A stretch of 64,000 nucleotides of DNA from Prevotella sp. UBA7764. GTDB taxonomy: Bacteria; Bacteroidota; Bacteroidia; Bacteroidales; Bacteroidaceae. Shown one piece after another: positions 18,635-27,874 of the stretch. The notes under the pieces are model-generated. The model was given only the letters and a program-made list of their open reading frames with translations, was not told the DNA's origin and made no database searches. The DNA is taken from positions 63,097-127,096 of the forward strand of contig DLDU01000037.1 of assembly GCA_002481295.1 (NCBI GenBank), in the 5' to 3' direction. Position 1 is the first letter of the stretch. Each line of letters opens with the position of its first letter. A program made the translations under genes and the position numbers.

Positions 18635-20089
18635 TTGAGCGATAATTTCTATCGAAGCAAAGAGTTCAAGGAGATGCTCCAACAGTATGAGGCTGTCCGC
18701 AGCAAGGGCAGCTTCCCTTTCATGGACGCAGACGACTTGACCGATATTGCTGAATATTATTTTTATCACGGAAGGACGCAAGAGTCTTTGGAGACAATCG
18801 ATAAAACCATCGATATGTTTCCGGGATCCTTGCATCCTTTAGCTTTCCGCGCCCGCTATGCCATTCTTGTCAACGGCAATGCGCAGGAAGCTTTTGACTA
18901 TGCCCATCAGATCAGCGACAAGGAAGATCTGGACTATTTCTACACCATCGCAGAGATTTTCATCGCTGATGGCAAAGTGCTGGAAGCCGAGAAATATTTG
19001 GAGGAGAAAGAGGCTGAGGTCGACGAAGACGATCTTGAGGACTACTATCTCGATGTCGCCACGCTCTTTGCCGACTATTCCTGCATTAAGCAGACCAAAT
19101 ACTGGCTGAGTAAAAGCTCCGACACCGATTCGAGAGACTATAAAGAGTTGCAGGGGCGCATTGCCATGGAGCAAGGCGACTTCCGGCGCAGCGAGCACAT
19201 CTTCAACCATCTGATCGATGAGGATCCCTATGCCAACGGCTATTGGAACCAACTCGCCTCCTTGCAGTTTGCCCAGCACCATCTGCAAGCCAGCATCGAG
19301 AGCAGCGACTTCTCACTGGCCATCGACCCTGATGACTTTGACGCTGTGCTCAACAAAGCCAACGGACTCGTGCAGCTGGGCAACTACGACGAAGCGCTGA
19401 AATACTATCAGCGTTTCAAGACTTTGCAGCCACAAAATGAAGCCGGTGACATGGGTATGGCCACGGTCTACATGGCACAGAACGACCGCAAGAAAGCGAT
19501 TGAAGCCCTTAGCAAGGCCGAGCAGCTGTGCCCGCCGCAGAGCATCAACCGCATAGAAATCCTACGCCAGAAATTCAACCTGCTCTCCAGCGAAGGTAAA
19601 TATGCCGAGGCGCTGCAATGCCTTGAAAAGATCAAAGACAGCCAAGGAGCCACTCAAGCCGAACTGGATGTCATGCGCGGCTTTCTCTTTCTGAAACAAA
19701 ACCAGGTGAGTGCTGCCATGCGGTGCTTCGGTCAGGCACTGTCTTCTGCCGGTGACAACCTCGACCAAGTCACCATGCTTGTGGCCTACGCTGCCTATGA
19801 GTGCGGATACATCCGCTATGCCCGTGAGCAATATCTCAAGATTGTGGAACATGTCGACAAAGGATCGTGGTCGGGCGGTTGGGCGTTTATCACGCTGTGC
19901 GACCATGAGCTTGGCGACCGCCAGGCTTTTCTTGCTGATCTGAAACGAACCGTGGAGCTTGATCCCGAGGCTGCTACCTCATTTCTCGCTACGATGTTTC
20001 CGCAGGAGTTGAGTGCTGCTGACTATTACGCTTATGCGCTACAGCATCCACGGATGGGCGCTGTGCCGTATGAAGAGCTGAAGGATTGA
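18635..20089 (+). CDS. Tetratricopeptide-repeat protein
   Basis: A 484-residue protein built mainly of TPR helices, a scaffold for protein-protein contacts. TPR-like pairs are visible throughout, for example FSLAIDPDDFDAVLNKANGL, VQLGNYDEALKYYQRFKTLQ and VYMAQNDRKKAIEALSKAEQ. There is no signal peptide or membrane segment, so it is probably cytoplasmic. The start I use is a TTG at 18635 with AAGAAGGA upstream; the next in-frame ATG is at 18674 and would remove 13 residues. It begins 21 bases after the glnS stop and is likely cotranscribed. Partner unknown. Confidence 0.85.
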   Translation: MSDNFYRSKEFKEMLQQYEAVRSKGSFPFMDADDLTDIAEYYFYHGRTQESLETIDKTIDMFPGSLHPLAFRARYAILVNGNAQEAFDYAHQISDKEDLDYFYTIAEIFIADGKVLEAEKYLEEKEAEVDEDDLEDYYLDVATLFADYSCIKQTKYWLSKSSDTDSRDYKELQGRIAMEQGDFRRSEHIFNHLIDEDPYANGYWNQLASLQFAQHHLQASIESSDFSLAIDPDDFDAVLNKANGLVQLGNYDEALKYYQRFKTLQPQNEAGDMGMATVYMAQNDRKKAIEALSKAEQLCPPQSINRIEILRQKFNLLSSEGKYAEALQCLEKIKDSQGATQAELDVMRGFLFLKQNQVSAAMRCFGQALSSAGDNLDQVTMLVAYAAYECGYIRYAREQYLKIVEHVDKGSWSGGWAFITLCDHELGDRQAFLADLKRTVELDPEAATSFLATMFPQELSAADYYAYALQHPRMGAVPYEELKD

Positions 20090-20132
20090 ATGAAATAACG
20101 ATTGACAAATACATAACGCAAGAAACACCATT

Positions 20133-20774
20133 ATGAATTTTTTATCTTCGCTTCTTGGAAACCTCAACTATGGGACGGTTTTCCTGCTGATGTTGCTTGA
20201 GAGTACAGTCATCCCGGTACCATCTGAGTTGGTGGTTGCTCCCGCGGCCTACCACTCTGCCGCCGGTAATCTCGACATTTGGCTGGTCATTCTCTTTGCG
20301 ACATTAGGAGCCGACTGCGGTGCTACGATCAACTATCTGGCAGGCTACTATCTCGGCCGCCCTATCATCTATCGCTTCGCCAACAGCCGTTGGGGCCACT
20401 TCTGTATGCTGAATCAGAAAAAAGTGGAGAAGAGTGAGAACTATTTCAATGATCATGGCATGGTGGCAACTATCACCGGCCGACTCATTCCCGGCATCCG
20501 CCATCTCATCTCAATCCCTGCCGGACTCTCCAAAATGACGTTTTGGAAATTCCTACTCTACACAACGTTAGGTGCCGGTAGCTGGAATTGTATCCTCGCT
20601 GCGCTCGGATGGTATCTCCACACGATGGTTCCGGAAGAGATGCTCAACGATAAGATCATGGAATACGGCGAATACATCAAAGTGGTCATCTGCTCCCTTG
20701 CTGCCATAGCCCTCCTCTATTTCCTCGCAAAGAGTCTGATCAAGCGGAGGAAGAAAATCGAAACAGAAGATTAG
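20133..20774 (+). CDS. DedA family membrane protein
   Basis: Inner-membrane protein of the DedA/SNARE-associated family; several members flip polyprenyl or phospholipid carriers. The 213-residue protein has about five hydrophobic segments. It shows the family pattern: FLLMLLESTVIPVPSELVV near the N-terminus (with the conserved E and the PxPSE motif), GADCGATINYLAGYYLGR, and the GRLIPGIRHLISIPAGLSKM motif with the essential Arg residues. The tail is basic (KSLIKRRKKIETED). Which lipid it handles cannot be read from sequence. Confidence 0.9.
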   Translation: MNFLSSLLGNLNYGTVFLLMLLESTVIPVPSELVVAPAAYHSAAGNLDIWLVILFATLGADCGATINYLAGYYLGRPIIYRFANSRWGHFCMLNQKKVEKSENYFNDHGMVATITGRLIPGIRHLISIPAGLSKMTFWKFLLYTTLGAGSWNCILAALGWYLHTMVPEEMLNDKIMEYGEYIKVVICSLAAIALLYFLAKSLIKRRKKIETED

Positions 20775-20810
20775 CCTACACAGTTATGTAGTTACACAAG
20801 ATAGATATGA

Positions 20811-20863
20811 AAAGCCATGAATGACACACCATATTATATATATGAGTCATTCATGGCTTTTTC
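20811..20863. terminator. Bidirectional terminator between dedA-like and crp-like genes
   Basis: Perfect 15-base arms (20811-20825 and 20846-20860) that begin AAAGCCATGAATGAC, with a 20-base A/T loop. Short T-runs on both strands suit the two convergent genes. Confidence 0.75.
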
Positions 20864-20880
20864 TATAGTTCATAAATTAT

Positions 20881-21477
20881 TTATCCGTCACCTTTCTGAG
20901 CTCTGACACGGCTGAGCGTCTCCGGTGTCATCTGCAGATAACTGGCGATATACACCAACGGTGCACGCAACACCACCTGAGGCTTCAGCTTGCAAAGCTT
21001 CTGATAGCGGCTCTGAGCTGACTCAAAGCGCACCAAGTCGGCATGAATCTGCGAGATGATCAAGCTCTCTTCCAAAATCTTACGGTAGAGAATCTGAATG
21101 TTGACATTGTGAAGGGCCACCTGCTCCAGTCTGCGCTTCGGCAGACAATAGATCATGCAAGGCTCCAAAGCTTCCACCTGCAGATGTGTGGGCTCTTCAC
21201 GGAACAGACTCTCAATGCACATGAAAATCTCGCCATCCGAGCCGATGTGCTCCGTGAGCTCTTTGTCGTTCTTGAAATAGAACTGACGGATCAGTCCACG
21301 GTCGATGTAGCTGATGTCCTCGCAAGTCTCTCCCTCGCGAAGGATCGTCTCACCTTTTGCGTATTTCTTCGGCACGATGATGCTCTCCAAGATATCGAGC
21401 TCATCGTGCGTCATGGTACTGTATTTTCTTGCCAACTCACGGGCAATATCCCGCGTTGTGTTATGATAATCTTTCAT
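20881..21477 (-). CDS. Crp/Fnr-family transcription regulator
   Basis: A 198-residue regulator with an N-terminal cyclic-nucleotide-binding-like beta barrel (GETILREGETCEDISYIDRG) and a C-terminal winged helix (PLVYIASYLQMTPETLSRVR). No cluster of N-terminal Cys suggesting an Fnr iron-sulfur centre is seen, and the cAMP-contacting residues of Crp are not evident, so the signal is unknown. It stands alone on the minus strand, 72 bases downstream of the lepA stop, and converges with the DedA gene. Confidence 0.88.
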   Translation of the reverse strand: MKDYHNTTRDIARELARKYSTMTHDELDILESIIVPKKYAKGETILREGETCEDISYIDRGLIRQFYFKNDKELTEHIGSDGEIFMCIESLFREEPTHLQVEALEPCMIYCLPKRRLEQVALHNVNIQILYRKILEESLIISQIHADLVRFESAQSRYQKLCKLKPQVVLRAPLVYIASYLQMTPETLSRVRAQKGDG

Positions 21478-21549
21478 TTCTATTCCTCCTCTATTATTTT
21501 CTTAAACATAGGAGCATTTCCTCTCTTAGACAATTTTTCTCTCACTTCT

Positions 21550-23331
21550 CTAATCCAACTTCAGCACAGCCAGGAAAGCCTTCTGTGGTACCTGCACGTT
21601 GCCAATCTGTTTCATGCGCTTCTTGCCTTTCTTCTGCTTCTCCAAGAGCTTACGCTTGCGGCTGACATCACCACCATAGCACTTGGCGAGGACATCTTTT
21701 CTGACTTGTTTCACCGTCTCGCGCGCTACGATCTTTGCTCCGATAGCAGCTTGGATCGCAATGTCGAACTGCTGACGTGGGATCAAGTCCTTGAGCTTCT
21801 CGCACATCCTACGGCCCAAGGTCACGGCATTGTCCTGATGGGTCAGCGTGGAGAGTGCGTCAACAGGCTCGCCATTAAGCAGTATGTCGAGCTTGGCCAA
21901 CTTCGATGGACGATAGGAGTCGATGTGATAGTCAAACGACGCATAGCCTTTGGAGATTGACTTCAACTTATCGTAGAAGTCGATGACAATCTCACCCAAC
22001 GGCAGCATAAAATGCAGTTCCACGCGGTTGCCCGAGACGTATTGCTGGTCGAGCAACTCACCACGCTTGTCGAGACAGAGCCGCATGATAGGACCGATAT
22101 ATTCAGCCGCTGTGATGATGCTCGCCCGGATATAAGGCTCCTCGATGTGGTCGATGAGCGTCGGATCCGGGAGTCCGCTGGGGTTGTGCACCTCCATCGC
22201 GTGGCCCTGCTTGTCGTAGACCATATACGAGACGTTGGGCACCGTGGTGATCACCTCCATGTTGAATTCTCGGTCGAGTCTCTCCTGCACGATTTCCATG
22301 TGGAGCAAGCCGAGGAAGCCACAGCGGAAGCCAAAGCCCAAAGCCTGAGAAGACTCTGGCATAAATGTCAATGCGGCATCGTTGAGCTGCAGCTTCTCAA
22401 GCGACGCTCTGAGATTCTCATATTCATTGGGGTCAATCGGATAAACACCGGCAAACACCATCGGCTTCACCTCTTGGAATCCCTCAATAGCCTTGTCGCA
22501 GGGCTCATCGACGTGGGTGATGGTTTCACCGACCTTCACTTCGGTAGCGTTTTTGATGCCCGAGATGATATAGCCGACCTCACCCGTTGAGAGTTGCTTG
22601 CGTGGCTCCATGTCCATCTTGAGCACACCCACTTCGTCAGCGGTATATTCCATTCCCGTCTGAACGAATTTCAGTTTATCTCCGGTGCGGATTACGCCAT
22701 TCTCTACTTTGCAGAGCACGATGATGCCACGGAAAGAGTTGAAGATCGAGTCAAAGATCAGTGCCTGCAAAGGCTTTGTCTTGTCGCCTTTAGGTGACGG
22801 GATTCGCTCAACCACAGCATCGAGAATGTCGGGAACACCTTCGCCCGTCTTACCGCTTGCACGGATGATCTCGGAGGGATCACAACCAATCAGGTCCACA
22901 ATCTCATCCTCCACCTCATCGGGCATAGCGTTGGGCATATCGATCTTGTTGATGACCGGGATAATCTCCAAGTCATGATCAATGGCCATATAGAGATTGG
23001 AAATCGTCTGAGCCTGTACGCCCTGAGTAGCGTCCACCACCAAGAGGGCACCCTCGCAAGCAGCGATACTGCGCGATACCTCATAGCTGAAGTCCACGTG
23101 TCCCGGAGTATCGATGAGATTGAGTATATAATTTTCACCGTTATGCTTGTATTCCATCTGTATGGCATGGCTCTTGATGGTGATGCCACGCTCTCTTTCC
23201 AGATCCATGTCGTCAAGCATCTGGTTCTCGGTGATTTTAATCGTATTGGTGTATTCCAGCATACGATCAGCAAGCGTTGATTTGCCGTGATCAATGTGTG
23301 CGATGATGCAGAAATTCCTTATATGTTCCAT
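21550..23331 (-). CDS. lepA: Elongation factor 4 (LepA), back-translocating GTPase
   Basis: Ribosome-associated GTPase that remodels stalled elongation or initiation complexes. The 593-residue length is canonical. G motifs: G1 [15 protein letters not shown], the [10 protein letters not shown] switch region, G3 DTPGHVDF and G4 NKIDMP. The C-terminal LepA-specific domain ends with [20 protein letters not shown], which excludes EF-G and TetM-type proteins. Promoter TAACTTTGC lies about 20 bases upstream. Confidence 0.97.
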   Translation of the reverse strand: MEHIRNFCIIAHIDHGKSTLADRMLEYTNTIKITENQMLDDMDLERERGITIKSHAIQMEYKHNGENYILNLIDTPGHVDFSYEVSRSIAACEGALLVVDATQGVQAQTISNLYMAIDHDLEIIPVINKIDMPNAMPDEVEDEIVDLIGCDPSEIIRASGKTGEGVPDILDAVVERIPSPKGDKTKPLQALIFDSIFNSFRGIIVLCKVENGVIRTGDKLKFVQTGMEYTADEVGVLKMDMEPRKQLSTGEVGYIISGIKNATEVKVGETITHVDEPCDKAIEGFQEVKPMVFAGVYPIDPNEYENLRASLEKLQLNDAALTFMPESSQALGFGFRCGFLGLLHMEIVQERLDREFNMEVITTVPNVSYMVYDKQGHAMEVHNPSGLPDPTLIDHIEEPYIRASIITAAEYIGPIMRLCLDKRGELLDQQYVSGNRVELHFMLPLGEIVIDFYDKLKSISKGYASFDYHIDSYRPSKLAKLDILLNGEPVDALSTLTHQDNAVTLGRRMCEKLKDLIPRQQFDIAIQAAIGAKIVARETVKQVRKDVLAKCYGGDVSRKRKLLEKQKKGKKRMKQIGNVQVPQKAFLAVLKLD

Positions 23332-23350
23332 CTTCTTCTTTATCTTTTAC

Positions 23351-23359
23351 GCAAAGTTA
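23351..23359 (-). promoter_or_regulatory. lepA promoter -7 element
   Basis: TAACTTTGC on the minus strand, 19 bases before the lepA ATG. Confidence 0.7.
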
Positions 23360-23404
23360 CGAAAAACTAAGCAAATTTGGGTGGCTATCTATCATTATTT
23401 TTAT

Positions 23405-23413
23405 TAACTTTGC
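23405..23413 (+). promoter_or_regulatory. Promoter -7 element for the small lipoprotein gene
   Basis: TAACTTTGC on the plus strand, 23 bases upstream of the ATG at 23437, divergent from the lepA promoter. Confidence 0.7.
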
Positions 23414-23436
23414 ACAAAAAAGGAATTTCACGCTAT

Positions 23437-23868
23437 ATGAAGAAGATTGGTTTTAGGTTTTTAGCTCCACTGTTATCAGCAAGCTTGATGTTAACCGCTT
23501 GCCATCATCAGACACTGGAGGATCGCGCAGAGAAAGAATGCAAGGACTACACTGCACAGTACTGTCCAACCCCTTATCAGGGCAATACGCGCACGGACAG
23601 CATCGGTTTCAACCGCATCACACGCACTTTCAATTATTACTATCTTGTCAATGGCAAACTCGATGACGCAAGAATCTTTACCGCGCGCCACGACACACTT
23701 CGCACGATCCTGCTCAGCGGACTGAAGGAGGATACCCGCAACAAGGCTTTCAAGGACAAGGGCTACTCTTTCCACTATGTCTTCCGTTCGGCCTCAACAA
23801 AGAAAGTGCTGCTCGATGTCGTATTCCATAAGAAAGACTACGCTACGATCAAGAAGGTAAAGAAATAG
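23437..23868 (+). CDS. Small lipoprotein of unknown function
   Basis: A 143-residue protein I cannot assign. The N-terminus is a lipoprotein signal (MKKIGFRFLAPLLSASLM, then LTAC as lipobox with Cys at about residue 22). The mature part is polar with alternating beta-like stretches such as FNRITRTFNYYYLVNGKLDD and ends in a Lys-rich tail (TIKKVKK). Two Cys pairs in the first third of the mature chain (CKDYTAQYCPTPY) could form a disulfide. The start at MKK is preferred over an upstream in-frame start that overlaps the promoter. Confidence 0.78.
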   Translation: MKKIGFRFLAPLLSASLMLTACHHQTLEDRAEKECKDYTAQYCPTPYQGNTRTDSIGFNRITRTFNYYYLVNGKLDDARIFTARHDTLRTILLSGLKEDTRNKAFKDKGYSFHYVFRSASTKKVLLDVVFHKKDYATIKKVKK

Positions 23869-23919
23869 GTCTTTGGCAGGAAATTTATAAACGGATGTTT
23901 ATGATGATGGGCAAAACTG

Positions 23920-23974
23920 CCATCCGTTATCCCGCGACAATAAAGGAAAAGCCTGTCATCCCTTATCCCGCGAT
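23920..23974. repeat. Two copies of a 17-bp direct repeat
   Basis: CATCCGTTATCCCGCGA at about 23920-23936 and CATCCCTTATCCCGCGA at about 23958-23974 differ at one base and lie just before the terminator. Confidence 0.6.
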
Positions 23975-23979
23975 GTACT

Positions 23980-24020
23980 AACTCCTAAGGAAGTTTCTTT
24001 CTTAGGAGTTATCTGTTTTT
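23980..24020 (+). terminator. Terminator after the lipoprotein gene
   Basis: AACTCCTAAG and CTTAGGAGTT form a perfect 10-base stem, followed shortly by TGTTTTT on the plus strand. The right arm overlaps the 3' end of the convergent MFS gene. Confidence 0.7.
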
Positions 24021-25160
24021 ATGCGCCAAATACCAAGGATGGACAAGAAAATTGTAGATGACAAGCGCAGCCACAATCAGACATAGCGCCACTACCAACG
24101 CCTCTCGGCTTGCCAAATGCCATCCGAGTGCCATGCCAAGTGCCATTCCCGTCTCCCATGAAAGGAAGAAAGTGCTTTGGGAGGTGCCACGCTCACAATG
24201 ATGAGCCAGTTTGATGAAGAACAGCAGAAAGCGGGAGCCAAGAATGCCGATGCCGAAACCACAGAAAGCGTCCGCGATCATCGTTGCCGCCCGCTCCTGA
24301 CGAAAGAGCATCAGCAACAAGGCAGCAGCAAGCACAAAGCAACCGACAAAGGTCTCGCTCTTCAGATTGGCATTGGCAAAAACATATTTTTCCGAGATGA
24401 TGGCTAACAGAAAGCCGGCCAGCATATAGAGAAAGAAATGACAAGACTGTTGGGTGCTGATGATGAGTCCCATAGCCAGGGTAGCCATCATGAAGTTGAA
24501 AAAGAGCATGGTGCCTTGTGGAAGAAAGAATCTGTCCAAGCACATGTGATGAAGATCCTCGCCCGGAGCCTTGAAGGGGAAATGGACGCGGGACAAGAAA
24601 AGAAAGGACAGAGCGGCAAAAGCCAGCGAGACAAACTCAACATAGCCAAAGCCAAACTTATAGAAAGTCCAAAAACCGGCAAAGGGTCCCACTGCCAACG
24701 CCAAGCGGCCCAACCAATCGGAGGAATGGTTAGCCTCCGTGCGCTGAAACGACTCGCAAGTGTCGATGATCAGCGTGCTGACGATTGTCATCTTGGCCAG
24801 TCCATAAGCTACTCCCAACAGCAGTGCGCCAATGATCAGAAATATAGGTAAACGATTGTGTGTCAGAGAAAAGAAGCCAATGACACCGGCAAGAAGCAAG
24901 ATGCCAAACAGACACACATGATTGCGACGGAAGCGCTGCACCAGCCAAGAGATACACGGCCCCGGCAGATAGATGCCCAGACAATAAGCCAAAAACGCAT
25001 ACACCACTGTCATCAACCCGCCATGATGGGCATGGAGAGTGAAGGGCAGTACCGGGAGCAGCGCATATACTGAAGCCGTCAGAAAGAAATTAGCAATGGC
25101 CAAATACCAAAACGAACGATGCCACAGCTTGAAGTGTATGGGAGTATTTTGTGTGTCCAT
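24009..25160 (-). CDS. Major facilitator superfamily transporter
   Basis: A 383-residue protein with about 12 hydrophobic segments and the MFS layout. The loop 2-3 motif-A region is present in weak form (CISWLVQRFRRNHVCLFGIL), and the second half has a glycine-rich GMALGMALGWHL helix. The N-terminus is cytosolic and polar (MDTQNTPIHFKLWHRSF). Substrate cannot be read from sequence; the nearest family is the Bacteroidetes drug/metabolite MFS group. A HAD hydrolase gene ends 21 bases upstream on the same strand, so the two may be cotranscribed. Confidence 0.88.
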   Translation of the reverse strand: MDTQNTPIHFKLWHRSFWYLAIANFFLTASVYALLPVLPFTLHAHHGGLMTVVYAFLAYCLGIYLPGPCISWLVQRFRRNHVCLFGILLLAGVIGFFSLTHNRLPIFLIIGALLLGVAYGLAKMTIVSTLIIDTCESFQRTEANHSSDWLGRLALAVGPFAGFWTFYKFGFGYVEFVSLAFAALSFLFLSRVHFPFKAPGEDLHHMCLDRFFLPQGTMLFFNFMMATLAMGLIISTQQSCHFFLYMLAGFLLAIISEKYVFANANLKSETFVGCFVLAAALLLMLFRQERAATMIADAFCGFGIGILGSRFLLFFIKLAHHCERGTSQSTFFLSWETGMALGMALGWHLASREALVVALCLIVAALVIYNFLVHPWYLAHKNR

Positions 25161-25181
25161 CTTGTGAATCGATCAATTCTT

Positions 25182-25823
25182 TTACTTTCCTTGTTCTGCG
25201 AGCAAGACGTTTAAATCGAGATGCGTGAAATCGTCGACAATGAGGTTGCACCAAGGCTTCAAGGCGTCAGGCTGGTTGGTAGTAGCCAATCCCACAACAA
25301 ACATCTTTGCTGCATTCAGTGCTTTCACTCCATTGATGCTATCCTCGAAGCCTATGCATTCACTGGATTGACAATGAAGACGTTGTGCTGCCTTGAGATA
25401 GCCGTCGGGATCGGGCTTACTCTTGTCAAAATCCTCACTCGTCAACACGGCATCGAAGTAGTCATTCAGCTCGGGATGACAGCGGAAGACGTTGGTCATC
25501 TTCTGCTGATTGCTGCTCGTCACGATAGCTGTCGCTAAAGAAGCCTTCTTCACTCTCTTAATGAAGTCTTGGAATCCTAAAATATAATCATAGGACATCT
25601 TTCGCTCAAACTCATTGAGTCTGTCCGTGATGGCTTGCTGGGTCTCAACTTGTCCATTGAAATAGTTGGAAAAGATTTCTACCAAAGTCATTCCTTTGAT
25701 CCGCTGCTCCAATCTTTTCTCCTGAGGATAGTAGAGTCGGAACTGGCTGCCCCAAAACTTTGTGTACTGGCTTTCAGAATCCACCACTACCCCGTCTAAA
25801 TCAAATAATGCTGCTTTAATCAT
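25182..25823 (-). CDS. HAD hydrolase, beta-phosphoglucomutase-like
   Basis: A 213-residue HAD enzyme acting on a phosphorylated metabolite, probably a sugar phosphate. Motif I is AALFDLDGVVVDSE, with the Asp nucleophile and the second catalytic Asp. A helical cap follows; motif II is TAIVTSSNQQKM, the Lys of motif III is in DKSKPDPDGYLKA, and motif IV is CIGFEDSINGVKAL. The DLDGVVVDSE form and the C1-type cap are those of the PGMB/phosphatase branch. It begins beside rsmG on the opposite strand and shares a symmetrical divergent promoter with it. Confidence 0.88.
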   Translation of the reverse strand: MIKAALFDLDGVVVDSESQYTKFWGSQFRLYYPQEKRLEQRIKGMTLVEIFSNYFNGQVETQQAITDRLNEFERKMSYDYILGFQDFIKRVKKASLATAIVTSSNQQKMTNVFRCHPELNDYFDAVLTSEDFDKSKPDPDGYLKAAQRLHCQSSECIGFEDSINGVKALNAAKMFVVGLATTNQPDALKPWCNLIVDDFTHLDLNVLLAEQGK

Positions 25824-25841
25824 TACATTTTATTAAATTCG

Positions 25842-25875
25842 TTGCAAAGTTACGAAATAATCTCGTAACTTTGCA
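25842..25875. promoter_or_regulatory. Symmetrical divergent promoters of the HAD gene and rsmG
   Basis: TTGCAAAGTTACGA at 25842-25855 and its reverse complement TCGTAACTTTGCAA at about 25862-25875 place a TAACTTTGC -7 element on each strand, 13 bases apart and facing outward. Two polymerases could not bind both at once. Confidence 0.7.
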
Positions 25876-25900
25876 ATATTATAAGGAAAACCAACAGCAC

Positions 25901-26521
25901 ATGCAAACAATAGTCAAATATTTCCCTCATCTTTCCACAGAGCAGCAATCGCAGTTTGCCGCCTTGGATGAGCTTTACCACGATTGGAACACGAAGATCA
26001 ATGTCATCTCGCGCAAGGACATCGACAACCTCTATCTCCATCATGTGCTCCACTCGCTGGCTATTGCCAAGTTGATCCGATTTAAGTCCGGAACCCACAT
26101 CCTTGACTTTGGCACAGGTGGTGGCTTCCCCGGCATTCCACTGGCTATCATGTTTCCCGATTGTCAGTTCCGGATGATCGACGGCACGGGAAAAAAGATC
26201 AAAGTCGTCAACGAGGTTGCCACAGCATTGAATCTTCACAATGTGGAGGCTGTCCATCGCAGAGGAGAAGAAGAAAAAGATCGCTTCGACTTTGTTGTCT
26301 CCCGCGCTGTCATGCCTCTGCCCGACATGGTGAAAATTGTCAGGAAGAATGTATCCAAGACGCAGCACAATGCACTCCCCAATGGTGTCATAGCCTTGAA
26401 GGGTGGTGATCTCAGCGAAGAGCTGAAGCCCTTTGGCAAAAAGGTCATGGTCACGTCTGTCTCTGACTATTTCACCGAAGAGTGGTTCGCTGACAAGCAG
26501 GTCATCTACTTGCCATTATAG
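25901..26521 (+). CDS. rsmG: 16S rRNA (guanine-N7) methyltransferase RsmG
   Basis: Methylates G527 of 16S rRNA using S-adenosylmethionine. The 206-residue protein has the Rossmann SAM motif ILDFGTGGGFPGIPLA at about residues 66-81, preceded by the GidB-type DWNTKINVISRKDIDNLYLH. The motif VVSRAVMPLPDMVKI lies in the second half. The start at ATG 25901 follows AAGGA; an in-frame TTG ten codons upstream lies in the promoter. It is followed 73 bases later by a metallo-hydrolase gene. Confidence 0.94.
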   Translation: MQTIVKYFPHLSTEQQSQFAALDELYHDWNTKINVISRKDIDNLYLHHVLHSLAIAKLIRFKSGTHILDFGTGGGFPGIPLAIMFPDCQFRMIDGTGKKIKVVNEVATALNLHNVEAVHRRGEEEKDRFDFVVSRAVMPLPDMVKIVRKNVSKTQHNALPNGVIALKGGDLSEELKPFGKKVMVTSVSDYFTEEWFADKQVIYLPL

Positions 26522-26594
26522 ATTTTTATGGAGGTCCGATGAACTTCACTTGCTCTTTCGGGCTGCCCTCTGTATATAGAAAAATAAAAAGATC

Positions 26595-27242
26595 ATGATA
26601 AATATAGAACGTTTTGTCTGCAACGACATCCGGGAAAACTGCTACGTGGTATCCGACAGCAGCAAGGAGTGTGTGATTGTAGACTGCGGCGCTTACTACG
26701 AGGCTGAAAAGCAGGCGCTGAAAAAATATATCGAAGGCAACGGCCTCACTCCCACCCATCTCATCGCGACTCACGGTCATGTGGATCATCATCTTGGCGA
26801 CCGCTTTGTCTTCGACACTTGGGGCTTGAAACCGGAGGTGCCCGCTTCTGATGAGACTCTCATGCAGCAGCTTCCCGAGCAGGCGGCCGCCATCATGGGA
26901 CTGAGACTGACCCAAGACGACTTTGCTCCCGTGGGACGCTATCTTGCCGTCAATGACACCATCTCGTTCGGCGATCATACTTTCACCATCATCGAGACTC
27001 CGGGACATTCACCGGGCAGCGTCTTCTTCTATTGCGAGGAAGAGAATATTGCCTTTTCCGGTGACACGCTCTTCAAGGGCAGCATCGGACGCACTGACTT
27101 TCAGGGCGGATCCATGTTCATGATCATTCAGAGTCTGCGCCACATCAGCCAACTGCCCGACGCTACACAGATATTGCCGGGACACGGCGAGATGACAACG
27201 ATTGGCTACGAGGAAACCACCAATCCCTATCTCGACCGCTAA
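26595..27242 (+). CDS. Metallo-beta-lactamase-fold hydrolase (glyoxalase II-like)
   Basis: A 215-residue hydrolase binding two metal ions. The fold signature HxHxDH appears as [12 protein letters not shown] (His60, His62, Asp64, His65). Further metal ligands are the His of [12 protein letters not shown], the Asp of [16 protein letters not shown], and the C-terminal His of LPGHGEMT. The family includes glyoxalase II and related thioesterases; the short length and lack of the long glyoxalase II tail make the substrate uncertain. It ends 19 bases before ruvC. Confidence 0.9.
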   Translation: MINIERFVCNDIRENCYVVSDSSKECVIVDCGAYYEAEKQALKKYIEGNGLTPTHLIATHGHVDHHLGDRFVFDTWGLKPEVPASDETLMQQLPEQAAAIMGLRLTQDDFAPVGRYLAVNDTISFGDHTFTIIETPGHSPGSVFFYCEEENIAFSGDTLFKGSIGRTDFQGGSMFMIIQSLRHISQLPDATQILPGHGEMTTIGYEETTNPYLDR

Positions 27243-27261
27243 CCATCAGCACGACGAGCAG

Positions 27262-27840
27262 ATGAGCAAGAGAGTGAATGCAGAAAAGATTATCCTCGGC
27301 ATCGACCCCGGTACTAACGTCATGGGCTATGGTGTCATCAGAGTCAACGGCAACAAAGCGGGGCTGATCGCGATGGGGGTCATCGACATGCGCAAGATGA
27401 CGGATCCTTATCTAAAGTTGGGACGCATCTTCGACCGGGTGACGGGCGTCATCGAGGAGTATCTCCCCGACGAGATGGCTATCGAAGCACCATTCTTTGG
27501 GAAGAATGTGCAGTCAATGCTGAAGTTGGGACGTGCTCAGGGCGTTGCCATTGCCGCTGCCATCCACCACGACATCCCTATCCATGAGTATGCGCCACTG
27601 AAGATAAAGATGGCAATCACCGGACAGGGGGACGCCTCGAAGGAGCAGGTAGCGGGCATGTTGCAGCGGTTGCTAAAGATCGAGCAAAGCGACATGCCAA
27701 AGTTCTTGGATGCCACCGATGCGCTCGGTGCAGCTTATTGTCATTTCCTCCAGAGTTCCACACCGCAGTCGCAGGACCGGCACTATGGCAGCTGGAAGGA
27801 CTTCGTCAACAAGAACCGCGCGAAGGTCAGTGGATTATAG
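27262..27840 (+). CDS. ruvC: Holliday-junction endonuclease RuvC
   Basis: Resolves Holliday junctions during recombination repair. The 192-residue protein starts [20 protein letters not shown], where the first active-site Asp lies in GIDPGT. The catalytic Glu is in [11 protein letters not shown], and the last acidic pair in [27 protein letters not shown] is a further family signature. The chosen ATG is the one immediately before the conserved core; an upstream in-frame ATG would overlap the hydrolase gene. Confidence 0.95.
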   Translation: MSKRVNAEKIILGIDPGTNVMGYGVIRVNGNKAGLIAMGVIDMRKMTDPYLKLGRIFDRVTGVIEEYLPDEMAIEAPFFGKNVQSMLKLGRAQGVAIAAAIHHDIPIHEYAPLKIKMAITGQGDASKEQVAGMLQRLLKIEQSDMPKFLDATDALGAAYCHFLQSSTPQSQDRHYGSWKDFVNKNRAKVSGL

Positions 27841-27874
27841 ACGACAACATAAAATAAATCATAAAAATATTGTG

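Noticed and set aside
16844..18835. Long open frame of 663 codons on the minus strand opposite glnS
   Set aside because: It is the reverse shadow of glnS. The glnS frame has complete HIGH and KMSKS motifs, a promoter and normal length; the opposite frame has low-complexity Leu/Val/Glu composition and no recognisable domain.
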